In this document: one piece after another, positions 42,725-50,154 of the stretch | Layout of the letters: the number at the start of each line of letters is the position of its first letter | Numbering within the stretch: the first letter of the stretch is position 1 | From: Verrucomicrobiota bacterium | GTDB taxonomy: Bacteria; Verrucomicrobiota; Verrucomicrobiia; Verrucomicrobiales; Verrucomicrobiaceae | Direction: 5' to 3' | DNA: 53,846 bases | Assembly (NCBI GenBank): GCA_963204975.1 | Contig: CAUJJC010000102.1 | Location: 1 to 53,846, forward strand | The notes under the pieces: generated by a model | Seen by the model: the letters and a program-made list of their open reading frames with translations, nothing else | What the model was told of the DNA's origin: nothing | The model's database searches: none | Position numbers and translations under genes: made by a program

Positions 42725-44293
42725 ATGAACTGGCTCTCACGAATTGGATCTCTGAGTTTGCTCCTTGTCCTGGCTTCCTGTGCTTCGGTGCAGGTCAGGC
42801 CCGCGAAGTCGTCGGGCATCGAGCAGGCGGCGGAGGCCTGGCAACGCGTGGCCGAGGATGGTCCGAATGCGCGCACGGAATCGTCTTATCGCCAGGGCGT
42901 GGCTGCCGTGCTCCAGGAAATGGCCGGCCTCGGAAGTCCCAACGAGTGGCCTTCCCAAGTCCGTCTGCGCGATGGCTGGACGGTTCGCGTGAATGGTGGC
43001 TCGACCAAGTCGCACGAGGTGTGGACGCCGAAGTTGTTCGATGAGCTGGAGATCCCTGAGAAGAAGCCCAAGACGGAAGTGCCGGGTGCCTTGCGGGAGG
43101 GCCTGGGATTGCCGGTCGATGGTCTGCGTGTGGACGACGAGGAAGACAGCCAGTCGCGGTTTGTTTATCAGGGGAAGCAGAATCTGCCGGTGACAGCAGT
43201 GCTGGAGTTTGGTGCCGGAACCAAATCGGCCACGCTTCATCTCTACGACCCGCGTGAATTGCAGACCGTGCGTGTTGGCCGTCGAACGGTCCCGCTGGCC
43301 GCGGATTTCGCCACCTCGGTCCACGCCTTGCTTGATCGGCGTTCGTTTGTGCGTCGGGCATTGGGCGGCCTGCTCAGGCCCGGGCGATTCTGGGACGATG
43401 AGGGTTTGTTCATTCAGGAGCCGTATCGCGCTGACAAAGTGCCCATCGTGCTCGTGCACGGGCTGATGAGTGATCCGCACATCTGGGAAAATGTGATCGT
43501 GGCGATTCGCGCCGATCCCGAGCTAGGCAAGCGTGTGCAGTGCTGGTGCTACATGTATCCCTCGGGACTGCCGGTGCCGGTATCCGCAGCCCGGCTGCGG
43601 CAGAGCCTTCAGGAAGCAGACAAGATCCTCGATCCCAACAAAGACGATCCTGGGATGAATCGCACGATGCTGGTGGGGCACAGCATGGGCGGTTTGCTGT
43701 CCCGGATGCAGGTGATCGACTCAGGGCTCGACTTCTGGCACACCTGGTTCACCCAGCCGCCGGAGAAAGTCCCGCTCGATGGTGCTGCTGATCGCATGAT
43801 GCGCTCGTCGTTGCTTTTTAATGCCAACTCCCGTGTGAAGCGGGTGGTCTTCATTGCCACGCCGCATCGGGGCAGCGAGGTGGCCGATAGCTGGATCGGG
43901 CACCTGGGGTCGAAGCTGATTCGAGCGCCGATGCAACTCATGCAGGCCGTGACTTCCCTGGCCACCCTGGACGCCGAATTGATCAATCCCGCGCGCCTGG
44001 AAATGAAACGACTGGGCGCTGATAGCATCACTGGACTGTCAACCACACACCCTGTGCTTCAAGCCATGGCCAAGCGCCCCATGAATGTGCCCTGCCACTC
44101 CATTATCGCGGTGATCAAGGATAAGTCGGTGCTCCAGGAGACGAGCGACGGCATCGTGCCCTACCGCAGCAGTCACCTCGACGAAGCGAAGAGTGAGGTG
44201 ACGGTGAAATCAGGGCACAGTTGCACCAAAAAGATGGAGACCGTGAATGCGGTGCAGGACCTTGTTCGGCGACACCTGTTCTCCGGGCGCTAA
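42725..44293 (+). CDS. Lipoprotein alpha/beta hydrolase (PGAP1/lipase-like)
   Basis: A 522-residue protein with a lipobox (LVLASC, lipid-attached Cys19). A ~200-residue N-terminal part of unclear fold precedes the alpha/beta hydrolase domain. That domain carries the oxyanion segment VLVHGLMSDPHIWENV near residue 242, the nucleophile elbow GHSMGG (Ser320), and ATPHRGSEVADSWIG; a late GIVPYRSSHLD and a His in VKSGHSC could supply the acid and base. It probably sits on the periplasmic face of a membrane and hydrolyses esters or lipids. No partner is evident. It converges on the Dabb gene with a 7-base gap. Confidence 0.85.
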   Translation: MNWLSRIGSLSLLLVLASCASVQVRPAKSSGIEQAAEAWQRVAEDGPNARTESSYRQGVAAVLQEMAGLGSPNEWPSQVRLRDGWTVRVNGGSTKSHEVWTPKLFDELEIPEKKPKTEVPGALREGLGLPVDGLRVDDEEDSQSRFVYQGKQNLPVTAVLEFGAGTKSATLHLYDPRELQTVRVGRRTVPLAADFATSVHALLDRRSFVRRALGGLLRPGRFWDDEGLFIQEPYRADKVPIVLVHGLMSDPHIWENVIVAIRADPELGKRVQCWCYMYPSGLPVPVSAARLRQSLQEADKILDPNKDDPGMNRTMLVGHSMGGLLSRMQVIDSGLDFWHTWFTQPPEKVPLDGAADRMMRSSLLFNANSRVKRVVFIATPHRGSEVADSWIGHLGSKLIRAPMQLMQAVTSLATLDAELINPARLEMKRLGADSITGLSTTHPVLQAMAKRPMNVPCHSIIAVIKDKSVLQETSDGIVPYRSSHLDEAKSEVTVKSGHSCTKKMETVNAVQDLVRRHLFSGR

Positions 44294-44300
44294 GCAGTGA

Positions 44301-44714
44301 TTATTCGTTCACGATGTCGTGGACGACGATTTTCTTGGTGAGTGGCTTCAGCGTATCGGTCACGGCTTTCACATGCACCGGATCTTTCTCGTAGCTGGCG
44401 AGAGCCTCAGGGCTGTCAAAGTGCATCACCAGGGCCACGTCGAAGCTGTCGTCCACCACATCGCGATCGCTCGGCAGTGCACGGCCCACAGCGAGGGACT
44501 TCACTTCCTTGATGTCGGCCTTCAGCGACTTGGCGGCGGCGATAACTTTGGCCTGCTCATCTTGGTTGCCGGGATTCTTCAGCCACGCGAGCACGATGTG
44601 CTCAATGCCTCCGGCTTTATGTTTGGCGAAGGGGCAGGTGCTGCGATTGTTCGTGGCGCACGAGCTGAGCATCAAAGCGGCGACAACAAAAAGACTGGTG
44701 GTGGCGTTCTTCAT
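44301..44714 (-). CDS. Dabb-domain lipoprotein
   Basis: A 137-residue protein. MKNATTSLFVVAALMLSSC is a lipoprotein signal with Cys19. The rest is a dimeric A/B-barrel domain of the stress-responsive Dabb type (IEHIVLAWLKN, then DVALVMHFDSPEALASYEKDPVHVKAV). Dabb proteins are generally cytoplasmic; lipid anchoring is unusual, so it may act in the envelope. The real start is the ATG at 44714: the much longer frame reaching 45827 is antisense to the PQQ-type gene. It faces that gene across a 24-base divergent gap. Confidence 0.85.
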   Translation of the reverse strand: MKNATTSLFVVAALMLSSCATNNRSTCPFAKHKAGGIEHIVLAWLKNPGNQDEQAKVIAAAKSLKADIKEVKSLAVGRALPSDRDVVDDSFDVALVMHFDSPEALASYEKDPVHVKAVTDTLKPLTKKIVVHDIVNE

Positions 44715-44738
44715 AGTGGCCGCTAGTTTTTCATCTCC

Positions 44739-46208
44739 ATGATTCGTTCGTCCAGCCTGTTTTGCATTTTCATCTTCGCTCTCATTTCCCCAGCGCAGGA
44801 GCCGCAGGGCTTTGACCGGCTGTTGTTTCACGCGGCACCGAAGCCCTTGTCCGCCGAGGCGAAGACGAGTGACTGGCCCCGCATGTTGGGCCCCACGGAC
44901 GATGGGAAGTCGCCCGAGACCCACTTGCTTCATGACTGGGGTCCAGCGGGACCGAAGAAGGTCTGGGAAGTCACCAAGGGCGATGGCTACACCTCGCCCA
45001 GCATCGTGGGTGACTACTGCGTGATCTTCCACGCTCTGGACAACAAAGAGACCGTGGAGTGCCTGCATCGCGAGACGGGCAAACGTTTCTGGAACTTCGG
45101 CTACGAGATCCAATATCAGGACCGGCTTGGCTACGCGAACGGGCCCCGCGGCAGCCCGGTGATCGGCGAGGACTGCGTGGTGACCCTCGGCGTGACGAGC
45201 ATGCTGCACTGTCTCGATTTGAAGACGGGGGCGGTGAAGTGGAAACACGATCTCGCGTTGGAGTATCTGGTGCCGCAGGAGTTCTTCGGGCATGGCGCGA
45301 CTCCTTTGATTCACGACGGCAAGGTCTTCGTGAACGTGGGTGGGAAGGGCGAGAAGATTGATGGTCACGAAGGCCAGCAGGACCGCATGAAGAAGCTCGC
45401 ATCGCCGGGCGTGTGCGTGGCGGCTTTTGATCTGAAGACGGGCAAGGAACTCTGGCAGGTGAAGGATGAGTGGGGTGCCAGTTACGCGAATCCTGTGATG
45501 GCGAAGCTGCACGGCGAGCTGCGTCTCCTGGTCTTCGCCGGTGGCGAAAGCAATCCCGTGACCGGTGGCCTGCTCTGCATCGACCCGAAGGATGGCAAGG
45601 TCTATGAACGCACTTTCTGGCGGGCTGATATGTATACCTCGGTGAACGCCAGCTCCCCGGTCGTGATCGCGGAGAAGAATCGCGTTTTCGTCACCACGGC
45701 CTATCCGAAAGGCAAACCCATTGGCGGATTGATGCTGGAGTTTGATCCGCAGTGGAAGGCCAAGGAAGTCTGGCGCAGCGCCAAAATCGCCTGCCATTGG
45801 ATGACACCGCTGTATCGCGAAGGGCACCTCTATGCCATCGACGGCGAGACCGAGCGCCTAGCCCGTCTGGTCTGCTTCGATGCCGAGACAGGGAAGGAAG
45901 TGTGGGAACACGAGATCACCTGGCAGATGCCGATCAAAGGCCAGAACTACAACTTCAGCATCCTGCGCGCGAGCTTGCTGGACGTGGATGGCAGCACGTT
46001 GTGCCTGGGTGAGACAGGTAGCCTGCACTGGCTGGACCTCTCGCCGAAAGGCTGCAAGGAACTGGAGCGCACGCAGCTCTGGATCGCACCGAATACCTGG
46101 GCGCTGCCAGTGATCAGTCGCGGCCTCCTTTATGTCGGCCAGCATGATCGCGATCAGGTCGATGGCACGGAGCAGCGCTTTCTTTGTTACGACCTTCGTG
46201 CTCCTTGA
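44739..46208 (+). CDS. PQQ-type beta-propeller protein
   Basis: A 489-residue exported protein. A signal peptide (about 1-20) is followed by PQQ-like repeats: SPSIVGDYCVIFHALDNKETVECL, GSPVIGEDCVVTLGV, LDLKTGAVKWKHDL, FDLKTGKELWQVKDEW and CFDAETGKEVWEHEI. Such quinoprotein-like propellers bind proteins or PQQ; no cofactor-binding disulfide or metal residues stand out, so an enzyme activity is not claimed. The gene is followed by the exported msrB 57 bases later. A similar protein lies at 47920-49473. Confidence 0.88.
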   Translation: MIRSSSLFCIFIFALISPAQEPQGFDRLLFHAAPKPLSAEAKTSDWPRMLGPTDDGKSPETHLLHDWGPAGPKKVWEVTKGDGYTSPSIVGDYCVIFHALDNKETVECLHRETGKRFWNFGYEIQYQDRLGYANGPRGSPVIGEDCVVTLGVTSMLHCLDLKTGAVKWKHDLALEYLVPQEFFGHGATPLIHDGKVFVNVGGKGEKIDGHEGQQDRMKKLASPGVCVAAFDLKTGKELWQVKDEWGASYANPVMAKLHGELRLLVFAGGESNPVTGGLLCIDPKDGKVYERTFWRADMYTSVNASSPVVIAEKNRVFVTTAYPKGKPIGGLMLEFDPQWKAKEVWRSAKIACHWMTPLYREGHLYAIDGETERLARLVCFDAETGKEVWEHEITWQMPIKGQNYNFSILRASLLDVDGSTLCLGETGSLHWLDLSPKGCKELERTQLWIAPNTWALPVISRGLLYVGQHDRDQVDGTEQRFLCYDLRAP

Positions 46209-46265
46209 AAGGAATAACCCCGCCATTTGCGTCTCTTATCGCTGAACCCGCACGTAACTCCGACC

Positions 46266-46862
46266 ATGAAACTCGTCAGCACTCTCACTCTGCTTTCCGC
46301 AACGGCTCTGATCGTCTGCGCCCAAGAGAAGCCCCAAACCACCGACAAGAAACCCGCCGTGGAAACTAAAACCGACAAGGTCGTGAAGACCGAAGATGAA
46401 TGGCGCAAAATGCTCACGCCCGAGCAATACCGCGTGACCCGCACTGCTGGCACCGAGCGTCCCTTCGGCGAGGCATACGAAGAGTTCAACAAACAGGGCG
46501 AAGGCACTTACTTCTGCGTTTGTTGTGGTGCCGAACTCTTTACCTCCAAGGAGAAGTTTCACAGCGGCTGCGGATGGCCCTCCTTCTACGATACCAGCAA
46601 GGCCAAAGGCGTGCTCGAAAAGAAAGATTCCTCGCACGGCATGGTTCGCATCGAGACCGTCTGCAAACGCTGCGATGCTCACCTGGGTCACGTCTTCGAA
46701 GGCGAAGGCTATGCCACCCCCACCAACCGCCGCTTCTGCATCAATGCGGCAGCGCTGAAGTTCGTAGCCGGCAACGAGAAGAAGCCCGAACTTAAGGACC
46801 TCGACAAGGCCAAGGCGGAAGCAGCCGAAGCACGCAAAAAAGAGGAAGCGGCGTCGAAATGA
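46266..46862 (+). CDS. msrB: Peptide-methionine (R)-S-oxide reductase, exported
   Basis: A 198-residue protein that reduces methionine-R-sulfoxide. The N-terminal MKLVSTLTLLSATALIVCAQ is a signal sequence, so it acts outside the cytoplasm. Zinc is held by the CxxC pairs at Cys84/Cys87 and Cys133/Cys136; HSGCGWPSFYDT, GHVFEGEG and the catalytic Cys158 in RRFCINAAAL are intact. The last 25 residues are a Lys/Ala/Glu-rich tail not usual for MsrB. The ATG at 46266 sets the signal peptide; an upstream frame to 46227 is ignored. It lies downstream of the PQQ-type gene. Confidence 0.92.
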   Translation: MKLVSTLTLLSATALIVCAQEKPQTTDKKPAVETKTDKVVKTEDEWRKMLTPEQYRVTRTAGTERPFGEAYEEFNKQGEGTYFCVCCGAELFTSKEKFHSGCGWPSFYDTSKAKGVLEKKDSSHGMVRIETVCKRCDAHLGHVFEGEGYATPTNRRFCINAAALKFVAGNEKKPELKDLDKAKAEAAEARKKEEAASK

Positions 46863-46869
46863 TATCGCC

Positions 46870-47850
46870 TCAGACCTTGAGCTGGTAGAACCGAATCGCG
46901 TTAGCTGACCACAGCTTGCGCTGTTCGGATTCGGGGCGGGAGGCGATGATTTGTTTCAGCGCATCCACCCAGCCACGCACGGGACTGCCGAGCAGGCAGA
47001 CCGGCCAGTCGCCGCCAAAGAAGACGCGGTCAGGGCCGAAGGCATCCAGGCAGTGATTGACGACCGGCGCGAGGTCTTCGGCGTGCCACTGACCTGGAGG
47101 CACGAAGGCGACGATGCCGCTGATTTTGCACATCACACCCCGCTGAGCAGCGACGGCGTCGATGCCGCGTTTCCACTCATCGGCGGTGCAACTGCGCTTC
47201 TGATCGGGAGCCAGCTTGGAATTGAAGGCCTTGGGATCGCCATTGCCGCAGTGATCCAGCACGAATCGGGTGTCCGGGCATTGCTGAATCAACTTCACGC
47301 CGTCGGCTAGCTCGGTGGGCCGCATGGTGAGTTCGAAGTTGAGCCCATGCTTGCCCAGAGTCTGCACGCCATGAACGAACTCCTTGCTCAAGCAGAAGCC
47401 CTGGGGCGTCGAGCCTCCGTGGAGCACCTGGCGCAGTCCCTTCACGATGCCATTGCCAGCGTAGCGTTTTATATATGGCTCGAAGTCAGGCGCGGCGGGG
47501 CGTCCGCCAATCGTCGCGGCAATCGTCGGTGTCCGGCCATCGCGACACTGCTGCACCAGCGTGTCTGCCTCCTTGATGTGATCGGAGGGGGCTACGTCCA
47601 CTTCCATGTAAATGGCTTTCACGTTCAGCCCTTCGATGGCCTTCAGATACTCCGCAGTGCGGTAGTCGTGGCGCAGGATATCGGGCGCACCCGTGAGCCA
47701 GGGCGGATTGATCTGCGTGCGATCCCAGAGATGCTGATGCGTATCAATGATCAGCGCATCTGGCTTGCCTAGTGGCAACGTGGAGCAGGAAGTGGCAGCC
47801 GTGCCGAGCGCTGCGCTCGATGCAGATTGAAGGAAGTGGCGACGATTCAT
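46870..47850 (-). CDS. Amidohydrolase 2 family protein, Tat-exported
   Basis: A 326-residue TIM-barrel hydrolase. MNRRHFLQSASSAAL is a twin-arginine signal and SCST a possible lipobox. The DTHQHLWD metal-binding motif follows, then GVKLIQQCPDTRFVLDHCGNGD and VFFGGDWPVCLL, a pattern seen in lactonase/decarboxylase-type amidohydrolases. Substrate unknown; exported hydrolases of this type may act on sugar lactones. The ATG at 47850 gives the signal directly (a TTG at 47862 would add four residues). It lies 69 bases downstream of a PQQ-type gene on the same strand, so they are likely co-transcribed. Confidence 0.88.
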   Translation of the reverse strand: MNRRHFLQSASSAALGTAATSCSTLPLGKPDALIIDTHQHLWDRTQINPPWLTGAPDILRHDYRTAEYLKAIEGLNVKAIYMEVDVAPSDHIKEADTLVQQCRDGRTPTIAATIGGRPAAPDFEPYIKRYAGNGIVKGLRQVLHGGSTPQGFCLSKEFVHGVQTLGKHGLNFELTMRPTELADGVKLIQQCPDTRFVLDHCGNGDPKAFNSKLAPDQKRSCTADEWKRGIDAVAAQRGVMCKISGIVAFVPPGQWHAEDLAPVVNHCLDAFGPDRVFFGGDWPVCLLGSPVRGWVDALKQIIASRPESEQRKLWSANAIRFYQLKV

Positions 47851-47919
47851 CAGGGCTCTCAAACGCCCCGATGAACTGTGTTTGTTCCACGCGCTTCAAC
47901 TTTTGGTTGATAGTCGCGC

Positions 47920-49473
47920 TTACGGAGTCGGCCTCAGATCGAAGCACACCAGCTTGTCCTTCTGGCGGACGAACATGCGACCATTCGACACGATGGGCGA
48001 TGCACATCCCATCGCATCGGCTTTGGCACGGCCGAGCATCTGATAGCTCGTGGGGTCGGCCTTGATGAGGCGGATGTGGGTGCCGTTGTTTTCCTGAACG
48101 ATGATTTTTCCATCAGCGAGAAGGGGGCTGCTGATGGTGGAATTGATCTTGTCCTCCCAGCGAATCTTGCCGCTCTCGAGTTCCACGCAGAGGTGCTTCT
48201 CGCCGCACATGTGGAAGACCAATCCGTCGTGAATGATCGGGGTGCCGCTGTAGCGGCGGGTGAGCCAGTAGTGCGACCAGGCAGCCTTGGGCTTGCCCTC
48301 GGCATCGGCCTTGTAGGCTCGCAGTCCCACATCCTTGGTGCCGCTGTAAATCACCAGCCAGTCTCCGCTCGCGACTGGTGTGCTCTGGCCACCGCCTTCA
48401 GATGTCCACTGCACGGAGCCATCTGCGGGGCTGAGGCCGAGCAACTTGTTGTTGGTTTGCACCACGATGGTGGGCTTGCCGGTGGATGGAGTCCACCAGG
48501 TGGGGCTGGTGGTGCTTTCCTTGGCTTCCTTTTGTGCCCATAGCTGCTTGCCATCCTTGGCATCGAAAGCGGTGGTGGTGCCTGCATTGCAGATCACCTT
48601 GCCGTCCACGACGAGGGGGGACGAGCCGGGGCCTTTGGTGCCGATGGGTGATTTCCACACCAGCTTGCCATCGGCTTGATTCACACACACGACGTGATGG
48701 CTCAGCATCGCATACACCTTTCCATCGATTACCGCCGGGGTGCTGGACGAGCGTCGGCCCGAGGGGGTGCCGGGCTCGGACCAGCGCCAGCGCTCCTTGC
48801 CCGTGTTGGAGTCGAGGCAGAGCACCACATCGTTGGCACGCATGACGGTGTTAGGCACGGTGTCGATGACCTTTTGTTTCAGGTCCTCGGGGAAACCCTC
48901 CGTGGTCAGCCAGGTTCGAAGAGCTTCGGCGTTTTCAAATGGCTTGCCTTCACGGCTGGCGATCTTGTTCAGCCACTTGAGCGGGATGGCCGTCTTGCCG
49001 GCTTTGAAGCGTGAAGCTGTCCAGGAGCCCAGCGCGATCATCTGCTCGGGCGTGAGGTTGGCTTTGTTCCATTCCTCGATCCAGGCATCCAGCTTTTCAC
49101 CGCGCAGTCGGGGGCTGAGTTCCTCACGCGCTTTCTCCAGTCGGTCCGCGAGATCCGGGGGCAATCCACGGTGGTTGAACTTCTGCATCGTCTCCGTGTC
49201 GATCTCGCGCGTCTCCGAAGGCACGCGCTCATGCCAGACCACCGCCATGAAGACGCTTTCCCCTTGGGCGACGGGACTGCTGTGACCGCCGTAGTGATCG
49301 CTGGGAATGGCACTGCTTTCCCACACTTTCTTGAAGCCTTCGGGAGGCAGGGCATTCACCAGCGGCGATGTGTCTGAGGAGACGCCATTGCGATCAGGCC
49401 CCCGCCATTGGGGCCAGTCGGCATGGGCTATGGAAGCAGTGATAACGATGAGGCAGGTGACGCGAAAATTCAT
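47920..49473 (-). CDS. PQQ-type beta-propeller protein with inserted helical region
   Basis: A 517-residue exported protein. After a signal (MNFRVTCLIVITASIAHA) comes DWPQWRGPDRNGVS, a common start of these quinoprotein-like propellers in this phylum, then SSPVAQGESVFMAVV. A helical region of about 130 residues (about 90-210) lies between the first and later blades. The PQQ-like repeats are SSTPAVIDGKVYAML, SSPLVVDGKVICNAG, LGLSPADGSVQWTSEG and SGTPIIHDGLVFHM. It likely scaffolds or senses in the periplasm. Two ATGs three codons apart (49482, 49473) are possible. Confidence 0.88.
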   Translation of the reverse strand: MNFRVTCLIVITASIAHADWPQWRGPDRNGVSSDTSPLVNALPPEGFKKVWESSAIPSDHYGGHSSPVAQGESVFMAVVWHERVPSETREIDTETMQKFNHRGLPPDLADRLEKAREELSPRLRGEKLDAWIEEWNKANLTPEQMIALGSWTASRFKAGKTAIPLKWLNKIASREGKPFENAEALRTWLTTEGFPEDLKQKVIDTVPNTVMRANDVVLCLDSNTGKERWRWSEPGTPSGRRSSSTPAVIDGKVYAMLSHHVVCVNQADGKLVWKSPIGTKGPGSSPLVVDGKVICNAGTTTAFDAKDGKQLWAQKEAKESTTSPTWWTPSTGKPTIVVQTNNKLLGLSPADGSVQWTSEGGGQSTPVASGDWLVIYSGTKDVGLRAYKADAEGKPKAAWSHYWLTRRYSGTPIIHDGLVFHMCGEKHLCVELESGKIRWEDKINSTISSPLLADGKIIVQENNGTHIRLIKADPTSYQMLGRAKADAMGCASPIVSNGRMFVRQKDKLVCFDLRPTP

Positions 49474-49497
49474 GAGCGGCATTCAAACGCTGGAATG

Positions 49498-50145
49498 ATG
49501 ATCGAGTTATCTTTTGATGCCGCGAGACGCCTTGCATTGACTTTGTCTTCGTTCGCCTCCATGCAGGCGGGAATAATGGATATGGTTGTATTCGATCTGG
49601 AGGCCACAGGGCTCTCCCCCTACTGCGAGGAGATCATTCAGATCGCTGCGATGAGAATGCGTGACGGCGTCATTCTGAAGAGCGAGGTCTTTGAGACCTT
49701 TGTGAATCCTGGTCGCCGGATTTCAACCTTCATCACGCACTACACCGGCATCACGAATGCCCAGGTCTATAACGCTCCGAGCGTGGTTCACGCGCTGGCG
49801 GAATTCTCCAAATTCGTCGGCGATGCCACACTTGTCGCTCACAATGGCAAGCGTTTCGACATGCCCTTCATCCGCGAGACCTGTCTGCGCAACAGCACGC
49901 CCGTGCGTCCGATTAGCTTTATCGATTCCATCGCCTTTTCCCGCCGACTGTGGGGTCGTGGTGGTGGTCATGGGTTGGATGTGATTTTGAATCGGTTGCA
50001 AATAGATCCGCATAGTGTGCGCCGCCATGATGCTCGTGGCGATGTGGCCATCCTTGCTGAGGCAGTTCGAATGATGTGGTCCAGGATTGATCCCGCGTTC
50101 CTCAAGTGCCCCGTGCCCTCAGGCGCTGGGGTGATTCCAGTTTGA
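49498..50145 (+). CDS. DEDDh-type 3'-5' exonuclease
   Basis: A 215-residue DnaQ/PolC-like exonuclease. ExoI is FDLEATGLSP (Asp33, Glu35), ExoII is VAHNGKRFDMPFI with the middle Asp, and ExoIII is RRHDARGDVAIL with the His and last Asp of the DEDDh group. Proofreading epsilon subunits, RNase T and small DNA-repair exonucleases share this fold; with no polymerase nearby the role is open. The ATG at 49498 (or 49495) follows a weak GGA; a longer frame to 49408 runs into the divergent gene's N-terminus. Its start faces the PQQ-type gene start within 24 bases. Confidence 0.9.
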   Translation: MIELSFDAARRLALTLSSFASMQAGIMDMVVFDLEATGLSPYCEEIIQIAAMRMRDGVILKSEVFETFVNPGRRISTFITHYTGITNAQVYNAPSVVHALAEFSKFVGDATLVAHNGKRFDMPFIRETCLRNSTPVRPISFIDSIAFSRRLWGRGGGHGLDVILNRLQIDPHSVRRHDARGDVAILAEAVRMMWSRIDPAFLKCPVPSGAGVIPV

Positions 50146-50154
50146 TCCAAGCCA

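Noticed and set aside
44715..45827. An N-terminal extension of the Dabb gene by about 370 codons.
   Set aside because: The extension is antisense to the PQQ-type gene, and the lipoprotein signal at 44714 marks the true start.
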